Notes: generated by a model from the letters alone, not told the origin. A stretch of 64,000 nt of DNA from Leekyejoonella antrihumi (GCF_007845645.1 NZ_VCQV01000017.1:1-64000), one strand, 5' to 3'. Positions 7,166 through 19,115 are shown, counted from the stretch's first letter. Translations and numbers: made by a program.

Positions 7166-8539
7166 TCACATCCTTTCGAAGCCGCGGCGCAGCTCCCAGT
7201 CGGTCACCGCGGCGTTGAATGCTGCGAGCTCGACGTCGGCCATGTTCGTGTAGTGGTCCACCACGTCGTCCCCGAACGCGCTGCGGGCCAGCGCAGATCC
7301 GTGGAAGGCATCACGCGCCTCCTGCAGTGTCGTGGGCACGTGCGGGCGGCCGGAGGTATAGGCATTGCCGGTCACCTCGTCGTCCAGCTCGAGGTCGTGG
7401 TCGATCCCGTGGAACCCGCCCGCGAGCATCGCCGCCAGTGCGAGGTAGGGATTGACGTCCCCGCCGGGCAGCCGGTTCTCCAGTCTCGCGCCCGCTCCCT
7501 TGCCTACCAGTCGCACGGCACATGTGCGGTTGTCCGTGCCCCATCCGACCGTGGTGGGGGCGAAGGAACCATCTGCAAAGCGCTTGTAGGAGTTGATGTT
7601 CGGCGCATAGATCAGGGTGAAGTCGGCCATCGTCGCAAGGATGCCCGCGATGAACTTCTCATACAGTGCGCTCCTCGTCCCGCGCTCCTCGTCCCAGAAG
7701 ACCGTTGAGCCGTCGGCTCCGCGCAACGAGAGGTGAATGTGACACGAACTGCCTTCACGCTGGTTGTACTTCGCCATGAAGGTCAGGGACTGCCCATGCA
7801 GCGCCGCAATCTCCTTGGCCGCCGTCTTGTAGACCGAGTGGTTGTCGGCCGTGCGCATGGCCTCGTCGTAGAGGAACCCGATCTCGTGCTGCCCGGGGTT
7901 GCACTCCCCCTTGGCCGACTCGACATCCAGCCCGGCTGCATACATCGCGTTGCGGATGTCGCGCAGCAGCGGTTCGACCCGCGTCGTCCCTACGATCGAG
8001 TAGTCCACGTTGTACTGGTTGGCCGGTGTGAGCCCTTGGTATCCACGGTCCCACGCCTGCTCGAAGGAGTCGGTGAACACGATGAACTCCAGCTCGGTGC
8101 CCGCGAGCGCGACAAGGCCGTCCGCCGTTGCCCGTTCGAGCTGCACGGCGAGGATGCGCCGCGGAGACTGCTCGACGAACGTGTGATCCATCCAGGTCAG
8201 GTCGCACTGGATCATCGCCGTGCAAGGCAGGTGAGGCAGTCGTCGGATCGTGTCGAAGTCGAGGCGGAACTCCATATCACCGTAGCCGCGCTCCCACGAG
8301 GTCATGGCGTAGCCGGCGACGGTGTTCATCTCCACATCGGCAGCCAGCAGGTAGTTGCACCCCTCAGTGCCGTGCTCGACCACCTCGTCGAGGAAGTACC
8401 GCGCGTGCAGCCGCTTGCCCTGCAGCCGCCCTTGCATGTCGGTGAATGCCACGATCACCGTGTCGATGTCGCCGGCGTCTATCTGGGCACGCAGCTGCCC
8501 CAGACTGAGCATGCGCCTGTTCGAACGGATGGAACTCAT
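7166..8539 (-). CDS. Glutamine-synthetase-like gamma-glutamyl-amine ligase
   Basis: A 457-residue type-I glutamine synthetase paralogue. The beta-grasp N-domain covers about the first 110 residues and the catalytic barrel follows, with REGSSCHIHLS, NSYKRF and ENRLPGGDVNPYLALAA. These replace the canonical GS motifs and match the PuuA/GlnA3/GlnA4 group that glutamylates polyamines or amino alcohols with ATP and glutamate. The ATG at 8539 has AAGGAGA at good spacing; the longer reading has no ribosome binding site. Streptomyces GlnA4 acts on ethanolamine, and the SDR next door makes an amino-alcohol substrate the better guess. Confidence 0.9.
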   Translation of the reverse strand: MSSIRSNRRMLSLGQLRAQIDAGDIDTVIVAFTDMQGRLQGKRLHARYFLDEVVEHGTEGCNYLLAADVEMNTVAGYAMTSWERGYGDMEFRLDFDTIRRLPHLPCTAMIQCDLTWMDHTFVEQSPRRILAVQLERATADGLVALAGTELEFIVFTDSFEQAWDRGYQGLTPANQYNVDYSIVGTTRVEPLLRDIRNAMYAAGLDVESAKGECNPGQHEIGFLYDEAMRTADNHSVYKTAAKEIAALHGQSLTFMAKYNQREGSSCHIHLSLRGADGSTVFWDEERGTRSALYEKFIAGILATMADFTLIYAPNINSYKRFADGSFAPTTVGWGTDNRTCAVRLVGKGAGARLENRLPGGDVNPYLALAAMLAGGFHGIDHDLELDDEVTGNAYTSGRPHVPTTLQEARDAFHGSALARSAFGDDVVDHYTNMADVELAAFNAAVTDWELRRGFERM

Positions 8540-8567
8540 GTGTTGTTGTCTCCTTGGTCCTGGGAGC

Positions 8568-9293
8568 TCAGCCGAGCAGCCCTCGTAGAAGTGCCGCAGT
8601 ATCGTCACAGTGGCTCTCCATGCATTGGCGTGCCCGGTTGGCGTCCCCAGTAAGCACAGCGTGAACGATCGCCGCGTGCTGCTCGTTGGAATGGTGGATG
8701 TTGCGTGGCAGCACCGGGATCGAAATGAGCATGTCGTGTAGGTATTTTTGTGCCTGGGTGACCGCCGCAGTCAGCATCGGTGACCCGGACAGTGTCGCCA
8801 CTGTCAGGTGCAGCCGCGAGTCGGCCTGCCGGTGCTGCGCCTCGTTAGGTGCGTTCGTCACGGCGACCAGGCTCCCGGTCAGCATGTCACGCTCGACCCC
8901 GTCAAAGTCACGTCGAGCCGCCAGCGCAGCCGCACCCGGCTCGACTACCCGACGGAACCTCAGTGCGTCCAGGATCTCTGCATGGTCGAACCGCCGTCCC
9001 TGGTCCGATCCCGGCTTGGGGGGCTCGAAGCAGACGACGGTGCCCCCGCCACGGCCGCGCCGGGTGGATACCATGCCGGCCATCCGCAGCGCCGCGATCG
9101 CCTCGCGAAGCGTCGCCCGTGAGACTCCCAGCCGGTCGGCCAACTCGCGCTCGGGCGGAAGTGGACTGCCTGGCAGGTACGCGCCCAACCGGATGCTCGT
9201 GGCCAGTTGCTCCACACAGAACTCGAAGACGTGGCGACCCCGCAGAGGCTGGAGCAGCGTGGGCCCCAGTGCCCCGCGCGGATCCTGGCTCAC
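8568..9293 (-). CDS. FadR-type GntR regulator (FCD domain)
   Basis: A 241-residue regulator with a GntR winged helix at about 22-90 (PLPPERELADRLGVSRATLREAIAALRMAGMV, then RRGRGGGT) and a helical FCD ligand domain. The FCD domain keeps the metal/ligand positions R-x3-E in FRRVVEPGAA and histidines in the later helices. The GTG start overlaps the permease stop by four bases (GTGA). It is the second gene of the operon and is likely to repress it until the amine or its glutamylated form accumulates. Confidence 0.9.
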   Translation of the reverse strand: MSQDPRGALGPTLLQPLRGRHVFEFCVEQLATSIRLGAYLPGSPLPPERELADRLGVSRATLREAIAALRMAGMVSTRRGRGGGTVVCFEPPKPGSDQGRRFDHAEILDALRFRRVVEPGAAALAARRDFDGVERDMLTGSLVAVTNAPNEAQHRQADSRLHLTVATLSGSPMLTAAVTQAQKYLHDMLISIPVLPRNIHHSNEQHAAIVHAVLTGDANRARQCMESHCDDTAALLRGLLG

Positions 9294-10843
9294 ACCGCCC
9301 CCTTCTTCAGATCGGCCTCGACCGCCCGCAACTCCTCTTCGCTGCCTTGCACCTGAGGGCCGGTGAACCAGTTACGGGCCGAGACCAGCCAGTAGATTCC
9401 GGCAAATCCGATGACCACCAGGACCGCGACGACCGTGTAGTTAAAGGTACTGGCCGTCACGGGGCTGACGGTGGGCAGCATGAACAAGATGACAATGATG
9501 CACACCCAGATCGTGGCGATCAGCGCGACCGGTCGTCCCCACCGACCCAAGTTCCACGGGCCGCGCTGGAAGGCGTCTCCGCGCAGGAAGCGCAGGAACG
9601 ACGGCACCACGTAAGCGATGTACAACCCGATCACAGCAACCGAGGTCACGGCGGCATAGGCGGTCGAGTTCCATAGGTAGGGAATGGCCAAGATGAAGGC
9701 GCCGACCGCCGCGAACCACACCGCGTTCGTAGGAGTCCGAGTGTGCGAGTTCACCTTGTGCCACAACCGATGGCCGGGCACCGCTCCGTCCCGACTGAAC
9801 GCGTAGATCATGCGCGAGTTCGCGGCCACCGACGCCATCCCACAGAACAGCTGCGCCACAATCGCGATCAGCAGCAGCAACTTGCCCCCGGTCGGCCCCA
9901 ACGCGTCGATGAAGATCTGCGCCGGCGGAACCCCGGTCGGAGTGCTCACCGCGTGACCGTAGTTCTGGATGGCAAACGTCACCCCGATCAGCAGCAACCA
10001 GCCGGCTAAGAGAGACACCCAGATGGAGTTCACGATGCCCTTAGGGCCGGCAATCGCCGCGTTCCGGGTCTCCTCGCTCATGTGTGCCGATGCGTCATAG
10101 CCGGTGAAGGTGTACTGCGCCAACAGGATCCCGATGAACATCACGTATATCCACGAGCCCCACCCGGTCTGGTTGACAAAGTGGGTGAACACGAATCCCG
10201 CCGACTGGTGGTGGCTGGGCACGAAGGTCAGCACCCCGACAATGACCAGCACGCCAATGATGTGCCACCAGACGCTGATGTTGGACAGCAGCTTGACCGC
10301 GCTGACACCGATCGTGTTCAACAACCCGTGCAGGATCAAGATGCAGGCGAGCAGCAAGATCGTATGCGGGGGCGTCGCGGTGAACCCGAACTGCAGGTCC
10401 AGGTAGGCGTTGAGGAACAAGGCAGCTCCGAAGTCGATACCGGTGGTCACCGCCACCTCGCCCAGCAGGTTGAACCACCCGGTGAACCACGACACGACCG
10501 GCGCGTTCTTCGGTGTGGCCAGCTTGGCCGAAAAATAGTAAAGCCCCCCGGCTGTAGGGAAGCTGGAGCACACCTCGGCCATCGCGAGCCCCACGAACAA
10601 AACCAGGACTCCCACGATCGGCCACGACCAGACAATCTCCGCTGGACCCCCGGTGACAAGGCCATAACCGTAGAGAGTGAGGCAACCCGACAAGACCGAG
10701 ATGATAGTGAACGACACTGCGAAGTTCGAGAACGCCGACATGTGGCGCCGCAGCTCCTGCGCATAACCCATCTCGTGAAGGCGGCGCTCGTCCTCGTCGG
10801 GCGCTCTGGCTCCTGCTGCCTCGACCGGCTCGACCTCGCCCAT
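9290..10843 (-). CDS. APC-superfamily amino acid/amine permease
   Basis: A 517-residue permease with about 12 membrane segments, similar to GABA/choline-type APC carriers. The conserved first helix reads AVSFTIISVLSGCLTLYGYG, and GYDASAHMSEET sits in the substrate region. I prefer the ATG at 10843, preceded by GGAAGGAGA, to the longer reading. As the first gene of the operon it should bring in the substrate. The hydrophilic N-terminus (about 45 residues) faces the cytoplasm. Confidence 0.9.
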   Translation of the reverse strand: MGEVEPVEAAGARAPDEDERRLHEMGYAQELRRHMSAFSNFAVSFTIISVLSGCLTLYGYGLVTGGPAEIVWSWPIVGVLVLFVGLAMAEVCSSFPTAGGLYYFSAKLATPKNAPVVSWFTGWFNLLGEVAVTTGIDFGAALFLNAYLDLQFGFTATPPHTILLLACILILHGLLNTIGVSAVKLLSNISVWWHIIGVLVIVGVLTFVPSHHQSAGFVFTHFVNQTGWGSWIYVMFIGILLAQYTFTGYDASAHMSEETRNAAIAGPKGIVNSIWVSLLAGWLLLIGVTFAIQNYGHAVSTPTGVPPAQIFIDALGPTGGKLLLLIAIVAQLFCGMASVAANSRMIYAFSRDGAVPGHRLWHKVNSHTRTPTNAVWFAAVGAFILAIPYLWNSTAYAAVTSVAVIGLYIAYVVPSFLRFLRGDAFQRGPWNLGRWGRPVALIATIWVCIIVILFMLPTVSPVTASTFNYTVVAVLVVIGFAGIYWLVSARNWFTGPQVQGSEEELRAVEADLKKGAV

Positions 10844-10871
10844 CGCCGTCTCCTTCCGCAGCCCTTGCAGC

Positions 10872-10901
10872 AGTATCATTCGTGCCGCAGCAACCCGTCA
10901 A
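10872..10901 (-). promoter_or_regulatory. Promoter of the gamma-glutamyl-amine operon
   Basis: Reading the minus strand, TTGACG (10901-10896), an 18-base spacer and GATACT (10877-10872) make a sigma-70-like promoter about 30 bases before the permease ATG. This is the only good promoter seen for the seven-gene operon. Confidence 0.5.
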
Positions 10902-10935
10902 GGACTGACTTCATACCTTTCACGTCAGCTCTGCC

Positions 10936-11510
10936 TCAGGCCATCTCGCCTTCGGGGACGTACTCCGCGAACCAGCAGGTCGTCTCGCCGTACCTCCGGG
11001 GGCCGAGCGGCTCGCAGCCGACCGGCCAGGTCGGCTCCGGCGACCTACGGGACCGCTCGACGACCAGGACCGCGTCATGAGCCAGCCAGTCCCCGTCGAC
11101 CAGCTGGGCGAGCACACCCGCCAGCGCCTCGTCGCCGACCGCATAGGGCGGGTCCACCACAACCAGGTGCATCCGCTGCGGGGCGAGGCCGGCAAGGACC
11201 CGTTCCACCGGCTCGGCGCGCACCTGCGCCTGCGGCATGTCGAGGTCCGTGATGTTGCGCCGGATCACCTGCCCGGCCAGCCGGTCGGACTCCACCAGCA
11301 GCACGGATGCGGCACCCCGACTGGCGGCCTCCAGTCCGAGGGCACCCGACCCCGCATACAGGTCGAGCACGTGGGCCTCGTGCAGCGCATCCAGGTGCTC
11401 GAGGCGGCCAAACAGCGCCTCCCGCACCCGGTCGCTCGTCGGCCTGGTGCCACTGCCGGGCGGCGTGCCGATGCGCCGACCACCGGCTGTGCCGGCGATG
11501 ATTCGCGTCA

Positions 11511-11511
<1 letters not shown>
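10936..11511 (-). CDS. rsmD: 16S rRNA (guanine(966)-N2)-methyltransferase
   Basis: A 191-residue RsmD, which methylates G966 of 16S rRNA in the small subunit. The SAM motif DLYAGSGALGLEA is near 49-61 and the catalytic DPPY near 119-122. The N-terminal TRIIAGTAGGRRI is typical of the family. The ATG shares one base with the recG stop (TGATG), so the two are coupled. In many actinobacteria coaD follows rsmD; here the amine operon follows instead. Confidence 0.95.
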
Positions 11512-13726
<2,215 letters not shown>

Positions 13727-13727
<1 letters not shown>

Positions 13728-15379
13728 CACTCGACTCCGATCGCGAGCGCCTGGCCGTGCCCACCGCCGGCGATGGCCGTGACCTCCAGCCCCTGCGAGC
13801 GCGCCCGCAGGTGAGCGACCACACGATCCAACAGGTCGTCCGGTGCGCCCTCTCCGGCCACGACGGTGACCAGCTCGCCTCCGTCGTCGAGGAGCCGGTC
13901 GAGCAGCGCCGTGGCGACGTCCGCGACGTCTGCGCCGGCCATCGCCTCCTCGTCTCCGATCGTCCCGAGCACCCCGCTGCCCGGGACGGGTCCACCGCCC
14001 TGTTTCAGTTCGACTCGTGCAGTGCGCATGTCCGCGACGGCCGATTCCACGCACGTGCCCAGCGAGTCGAGGTCGCCGTCCGGCTCCGGACCCAGCACGG
14101 CGAGCGCCGCGAGCACCTGCGATGGGTGAGCGCAGTGCGGCACCACGGCCCGGCGCCCGCTGCGTCCGAGGATCTCGGCGGCCTCCAACGCGATGATGCG
14201 CGCATGCTTCGAGCCGGCGAGCAGCACCGCCGAAGCGGCACCGGACGCCGCGACCTCGGCGCTGCACTCGGCCGCGGTGGGCATGCCTCCGCCGGCCGCA
14301 TGAGGCACGACCGCGCCCTCACGCTGAGCCACCTCGACCAGTCCGGGCCCGTCGACCAGCGCGAGACGGCACACGTGCTTCTCGTCCAGCTCGACGCAGC
14401 CGGTGCCCGCCATCTGGTCGACGAACCGGGTCACCGAAAATCGATGCGGTCGACCGGCTTCCGCGCCGGCGTTCAGCGCCGCGGCCACATCGTCGACGTG
14501 CACGTGCACCGTCCACAGCTGCGGCCCACCGGCCACGATCAGCGAGTCCCCCAACGGTCGCAGGGTCTCCTGCAGCATCTCGACCCGCTCGTCGTCGCTG
14601 TCGGACAGCAGGAACATCACCTCGTATGCCGGGCCACCCGGCCCGGCACCGGACCCGAAGCGCCCCACCGCACCAGGGGTCTGCGGAGTCCGGGCACCCC
14701 GGCTGACTCGCAGCCACTCGGGCTCGTCCTCCCCGATCATCGGCGGGCCGCCATGCACCACGCGCTGCAGCGCCTGGATCACCAACAGGTAGCCGGCGCC
14801 GCCGGCGTCCACCACACCCGCCTCGCGCAGCACCTCGAGCTGCTCGCGGGTGGCGAGCAGCGCTACCGACGCGGCGTCGATCGCCGAGTCGACCACGTCG
14901 ACGAGGCGACCGGAGCTCTCGGCGGCTCGCCGAGCACCTTCGGCAGCGGCCGCGGCCACCGTGAGCATCGTGCCCTCGACCGGGTCTCCCACGCCACGGC
15001 GCGCCAGATCACTCGCGCGCTGGAATACCGCCGCAACGTCCCGGCCGTCCAGCGCTGCCCGGTCGAGCTCGGACACCACCTGGGCGACGCCGCGCACGAG
15101 CTGACTGAGGATGACACCGGAGTTGCCGCGTGCCGCCACCAGCGTCGCCTGGGCGAGGGCCTGCGCCGCCGGACCAAGCTGCGTCGGTGCCTCCTCGGCC
15201 AGCGTGTGCAGCGCCCGGTCCATGGTGATCAGCAGGTTGGTGCCGGTGTCGCCGTCGGGCACGGGAAACACGTTCAGCCGGTCGAGCGACGCGGCATGCG
15301 TGGACAGATCGGCCCGTGCGGTCACCACCCAGCGGCGCAGCGCGACCACATCGAGCTGCGTGAGCGTCATACGATCCAT
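13727..15379 (-). CDS. DAK2/FakA-type kinase domain protein
   Basis: A 550-residue protein with an N-terminal DhaL/DAK2 nucleotide-binding domain (LNVFPVPDGDTGTNL near 33-47, AARGNSGVILSQLVRG near 83-98) and a C-terminal FakA/DegV-linked half. FakA-type proteins phosphorylate fatty acids bound by DegV proteins. A gene of this type just before recG is a common actinobacterial arrangement. It starts at ATG 15379, or ATG 15370 three codons in. It is coupled to recG by TGATG. Confidence 0.85.
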
Positions 15380-15409
15380 CCACCGTCGGCTGTCGTGGTC
15401 ACTGGCACG

Positions 15410-16648
15410 TTACTCGGCGGCCCTGGCGTGTGTCTCCTCCGTCCGGTTCTCTGCCCACCACTCCCGGATCAGCCGGCCCGCGTCGTTGCCGGTCAGGGCC
15501 AGCAGAATGTCGTCGGTGCCGGTCACGGCAACGGTGCCGGACACACCGACCACGTCGACGACCGCCACGACGTCGTGCGCCGCCAAGGTGAGGGCCGGCC
15601 TGGTCCCCTGGCGATCGACGACGTGCAGCATCCCCGGCTGAGCGGTCAGCTCGACCCGGCACGCGGGCGCGCAGCCCAACGGCGCAGGCCCCTTCTGGTC
15701 CCAGGTCATCATCGGCAGCGTACGCGGGTGACGGCGTCTCAAGACCCTCACGACGATGACCGGGACCAGGAAGAGGGCGACGATCGCCATGGCGATCCCG
15801 GCCGCCAGGGGGTCGCGGAGGAACCGCGCGACACCGATGACCAGCAGGATCACGACGACGGCCAGCGGACCACCGGTCAGGCGTCGCGAGGGGACGCCCA
15901 CCATTGCCGCCTCCTCCCCACCGGGGAGAACCCACCCGTAGGCCACGACCTCCACGAGGTGAACGTCCCGCAGATCGGAGGCTCGCGCGATGAAGGTCCA
16001 CAGCACCGTCCAGGCGACCAGGTAGGTGATCCCGGTCGCGAGGGCGGGAGTCGAGGCGAGCCTGGTGCCCGGCGCGTGCTCCACGGGCGGGTCGATCGGA
16101 TCCCAGAGATTCACCAGACCGACGACGCAGGTCAGCAGGGCGACAAGCAGGCCCGTCCAGCCGCCGCGCAAGCGCGAGTGTCGGACGTGGGGCGCACGCA
16201 GGATCCCCGGCAGGGCCGGGACGAGGCCCGGCAGCAACTGCTCCGGTCGGCGCACATCCCAGAGCGTCGCCAACTCGACAGGCACGGGGCCCGCCAGCCC
16301 TCTGGCCGCCGCCATGCGGTCCCGAGTGACGGTCCTGCGGAAGGTGTGTGTCCACCGCGCACCGCGCCAGGTGACGAGGATCGGCCCGACGATTCCCAGA
16401 GCGCACATCACGAGGCCGACGCCATAGAACGTGAGGGTCACGCCGTGTGACCTCTCGCGGTAGGGATCGCGGTAGTCCTGCCAGCCGAAGGCGACGAGCA
16501 GACCGCCCACCGCCGCAACGACCATGATCGTGCTCAGCAGCACACCGCACCGGATCTTCTGGAAAATGACCGTTGCGATAAATCGTCCTGCTGCTGCGCT
16601 AGCAGCGCGGCGCGGGCCCAGCCCACCTGGGGCCACTCCATACGACAT
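15410..16648 (-). CDS. Multi-pass membrane protein, function unknown
   Basis: A 412-residue integral membrane protein with about six hydrophobic helices: VLLSTIMVVAAVGGLLVAF near 35, GVGLVMCALGIVGPILV, GLLVALLTCVVGLVNLW, TYLVAWTVLWTFIA, and a close pair around AVVVILLVIGVA and AIVALFLVPVIVV. A soluble C-terminal domain of about 120 residues follows. ATG 16648 has GAGGGAGGG upstream. I do not recognise a family. It is divergent from rpmB and ends 30 bases before the kinase gene. Confidence 0.75.
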   Translation of the reverse strand: MSYGVAPGGLGPRRAASAAAGRFIATVIFQKIRCGVLLSTIMVVAAVGGLLVAFGWQDYRDPYRERSHGVTLTFYGVGLVMCALGIVGPILVTWRGARWTHTFRRTVTRDRMAAARGLAGPVPVELATLWDVRRPEQLLPGLVPALPGILRAPHVRHSRLRGGWTGLLVALLTCVVGLVNLWDPIDPPVEHAPGTRLASTPALATGITYLVAWTVLWTFIARASDLRDVHLVEVVAYGWVLPGGEEAAMVGVPSRRLTGGPLAVVVILLVIGVARFLRDPLAAGIAMAIVALFLVPVIVVRVLRRRHPRTLPMMTWDQKGPAPLGCAPACRVELTAQPGMLHVVDRQGTRPALTLAAHDVVAVVDVVGVSGTVAVTGTDDILLALTGNDAGRLIREWWAENRTEETHARAAE

Positions 16649-16712
16649 CGAACCCTCCCTCGACCCGGTGACGCGCGCAAATGTAGTTCCAGGTTGCGAC
16701 GGCGGGCTGAAT

Positions 16713-16741
16713 TTGGCCGTATGCCGCGCCTCGGCTAATCT
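16713..16741 (+). promoter_or_regulatory. Probable rpmB promoter
   Basis: TTGGCC (16713-16718), a 17-base spacer and TAATCT (16736-16741) resemble a housekeeping sigma promoter. The leader to the GTG start would be about 75 bases and carries TAGGAGA just before the start. Confidence 0.55.
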
Positions 16742-16824
16742 TGGCAGGTCCCCACCGCGGACGACCTTGCGTCGCACGTGATCGGGGCTACGAACGTTCA
16801 CTCAATCACCTGTAGGAGATCACC

Positions 16825-17019
16825 GTGGCTGCCACCTGCGACGTCTGCGGCAAGGGCCCCAGCTTCGGTCACAACATCTCGCACTCGCACCGCCGCACCA
16901 AGCGCCGTTGGAACCCCAACATTCAGCGCGTAAAGGCGCTTGTGGGCGAGGCCGGCGTGACCCCGAAGCGGCTCAATGTCTGCACTTCCTGCCTGAAGGC
17001 GGGCAAGGTCAAGCGCTGA
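16825..17019 (+). CDS. rpmB: 50S ribosomal protein L28
   Basis: A 64-residue L28, a component of the large ribosomal subunit. Two CxxC pairs (CDVC near 5-8 and CTSC near the C-terminus) make this a zinc-binding C+ type, the version usually replaced by a cysteine-free paralogue under zinc starvation in actinobacteria. The start is GTG with GGAGA six bases upstream. A hairpin terminator follows. Confidence 0.97.
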   Translation: MAATCDVCGKGPSFGHNISHSHRRTKRRWNPNIQRVKALVGEAGVTPKRLNVCTSCLKAGKVKR

Positions 17020-17042
17020 CCTTCCTCCCCGGGCATACTCGT

Positions 17043-17073
17043 AAGGCCGATCCTCCACCCGAGGGTCGGCCTT
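17043..17073 (+). terminator. Terminator of rpmB
   Basis: AAGGCCGA (17043-17050) pairs with TCGGCCTT (17066-17073) around a 15-base loop. The bases after the stem are pyrimidine-rich (CTTGCTGCCCCC) with no clean T run, as is common in high-GC genomes. Confidence 0.7.
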
Positions 17074-17157
17074 CTTGCTGCCCCCTTCCGCCGGATGTCG
17101 CGTTCCACCCGTGAGACGGCCCTGGGCTCGGCCACGCCGCTCTGCTACCCCTGAGAC

Positions 17158-17982
17158 ATGGCCCATGACACCGGCGATGCGCCGTCCTACACCCACGGTC
17201 ACCACGAGAGCGTGCTGCGCTCCCACCGCAATCGCACGGTGCACAACTCGGCTGCCTACCTGCTGCCGCACCTCACGGGCGGTCAGGACGTTCTGGACGT
17301 CGGGTCCGGCCCGGGCACGATCACGGCGGATCTGGCGAACCTCGTGGCCCCGGGGCGGGTTACCGCGGTCGAGATGCACGAGGAGGCGGCCGCTCTCACC
17401 CGGTCCGGGCTGGCCGACGCCGGCGCGGAGGCGGACGTCCTGGTCGCCGATGCGTTGCACCTGCCGTTTGCCGACGCCGAGTTCGATGTGAGTCACGCCC
17501 ATCAGGTGCTGCAGCACGTTTCGGACCCTGTGCAGGTCCTGCGGGAGATGGGCCGGGTGACCCGCCCGGACGGGCTGGTCGCTGTGCGCGACGCGGACTA
17601 CGCCGGGTTCCTCTGGCATCCCGTGGTGCCCGAGCTCGATGAGTGGCTGGGCCTCTACCGTCGCGCCGCACGGCACAACGGCGGCGAGCCGGATGCCGGC
17701 CGGCACCTGTATGCCTGGACACGGGCGGCCGGTCTGGAGCCGGTCGAGGTCACGACGTCGACCTGGACCTACTGGACCGCCGAGGAACGCCACTGGTGGG
17801 GCGGCATGTGGGCCGACCGCATACAGGGCAGCGCACTGGCCCGGCAGCTGACCGACCTCGGCTGGGCCTCCCCTGCGGACCTGCGGCGCATCAGTGCCGG
17901 CTGGCGGCGGTGGTCCGACGACGCCGACGGCTGGTTCATGATCCCGCACGCCCAGGTCCTCGCCCGTCCCGCGGCCGACTAA
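17158..17982 (+). CDS. SAM-dependent class I methyltransferase
   Basis: A 274-residue UbiE/Methyltransf_11-like enzyme. Motif I is VLDVGSGPGTI near 44-54, the acidic residue after strand 2 is in AVEMHEEA, and SHAHQVLQHV is the motif IV region. The substrate is not identifiable. The ATG at 17158 has no strong ribosome binding site. It runs convergently into thiL, overlapping its stop by four bases. Confidence 0.88.
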   Translation: MAHDTGDAPSYTHGHHESVLRSHRNRTVHNSAAYLLPHLTGGQDVLDVGSGPGTITADLANLVAPGRVTAVEMHEEAAALTRSGLADAGAEADVLVADALHLPFADAEFDVSHAHQVLQHVSDPVQVLREMGRVTRPDGLVAVRDADYAGFLWHPVVPELDEWLGLYRRAARHNGGEPDAGRHLYAWTRAAGLEPVEVTTSTWTYWTAEERHWWGGMWADRIQGSALARQLTDLGWASPADLRRISAGWRRWSDDADGWFMIPHAQVLARPAAD

Positions 17983-18938
17983 CCCGCGAAATGATCCCAG
18001 CCGCCGCCGTGCTGGAGCTCACCGTCGAGCACGACTCCCGCACCCTCACCCACGGTCCCGAGGACGTGCCAGCCCTCCGGCACCGCCCCCCGGTCCGGGA
18101 ACGTGGCGAGCAGAGAGTGCTCCTCACCACCGGTGAGCACGCAGGCTCTCGCCTCCTCGCCGACGGCCGTTGCGAGTGCCTCGACGAATGGCGCGAGCGC
18201 AGCACCATCCAGCTGTGCCCGGACACCACTGGCCTTCGCAATGCGCCCGAGGTCGCGCACGAGCCCGTCACTGAGGTCCAGCATCGCGGTGGCGCCGCAG
18301 CGGGCGGCAACCGGACCCTGCTCGTATGCCGCCCGCGGGCGGCAGTGGTAGGCCACCAGTTCGGGGGCCAGGTCGGGGGTCCCCCGCTGCAGCAGCTCGA
18401 GTCCGGCCGCGGATCGACCGAGCGACCCCGCGAACGCGATGACGTCCCCGGGCGTGGCACCGGATCGATGCACGACCGGCACCTCGGTCTCCCCCAGTGC
18501 CGTCACACTGATCATCCGCACGCCTGCGGGAGCCGACGAGAGATCACCGCCGAGCACGGCCACGCCGATCTCACCGGCGGCGGCAACCAGCCCCTTCGTG
18601 AACGACTGCACCCACGCGACGTTGGTCTCGGGCGCGGCCACAAGGGTGATCAGCAGGCCGGTGGTGACACCGCCCATGGCGGCGATGTCTGCGACATTCT
18701 GTGCTACGCACTTACGTCCCACGTCCTCACCGGTGGACCACTCATCGCGCCAGTCCCGGCCGAGCACCATCGCGTCTGTGGTCGCCAGCACTGCACCCGA
18801 ACCGGTTGCCAGCTGGGCCGTGTCATCACCCGGTCCGACCAGGACCGAGTCGTTCGTCGGCAGGCTCGGGAAGATCAGGGCCAGCAGATCGTCCTCGCTC
18901 ACGTCGGCGAGGGTCTGCGGATGAACCGGAGGCAGCAA
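17979..18938 (-). CDS. thiL: Thiamine-monophosphate kinase
   Basis: A 319-residue ThiL, which phosphorylates thiamine monophosphate to the active pyrophosphate. GPGDDTA, TTDAMVLGRDW, NVADIAAMGG and the C-terminal LTGGEEHSLLATFP motif are all present. A TTG start at 18938 is supported by GGGGAGA six bases upstream. The 61-base tandem duplication at 18994-19115 lies in its promoter area. No TPP riboswitch is recognisable upstream. Confidence 0.93.
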   Translation of the reverse strand: MLPPVHPQTLADVSEDDLLALIFPSLPTNDSVLVGPGDDTAQLATGSGAVLATTDAMVLGRDWRDEWSTGEDVGRKCVAQNVADIAAMGGVTTGLLITLVAAPETNVAWVQSFTKGLVAAAGEIGVAVLGGDLSSAPAGVRMISVTALGETEVPVVHRSGATPGDVIAFAGSLGRSAAGLELLQRGTPDLAPELVAYHCRPRAAYEQGPVAARCGATAMLDLSDGLVRDLGRIAKASGVRAQLDGAALAPFVEALATAVGEEARACVLTGGEEHSLLATFPDRGAVPEGWHVLGTVGEGAGVVLDGELQHGGGWDHFAG

Positions 18939-18993
18939 CGGTGTTCTCCCCTAGTGAGCACGAGACAGGTCACCCGCACCGTAGCGTCTCCAG

Positions 18994-19115
18994 CCACCCC
19001 ACAAAGTTCTCCCCTCTCCCTCACTCCGATACCTCGCGGGGACCCCGGCTAGAACCACCCCACAAAGCTCTCCGCTCGTGCCTCACTCCGATACTTCGCG
19101 GGGACCCCGGCTAGA
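18994..19115. repeat. Tandem duplication of a 60-61 base intergenic unit
   Basis: Copies at 18994-19053 and 19055-19115 share CCACCCCACAAAG, CTCACTCCGATAC and CGCGGGGACCCCGGCTAGA with a few changes. The GGGGACCCC core of each is self-complementary. The duplication fills the divergent space between thiL and the RAM-domain gene and may duplicate a promoter or operator. Confidence 0.9.

Noticed and set aside
13728-14267. N-terminal extension of RecG
   Set aside because: It is the kinase gene read in another frame. RecG starts at 13727 with a TGATG overlap.
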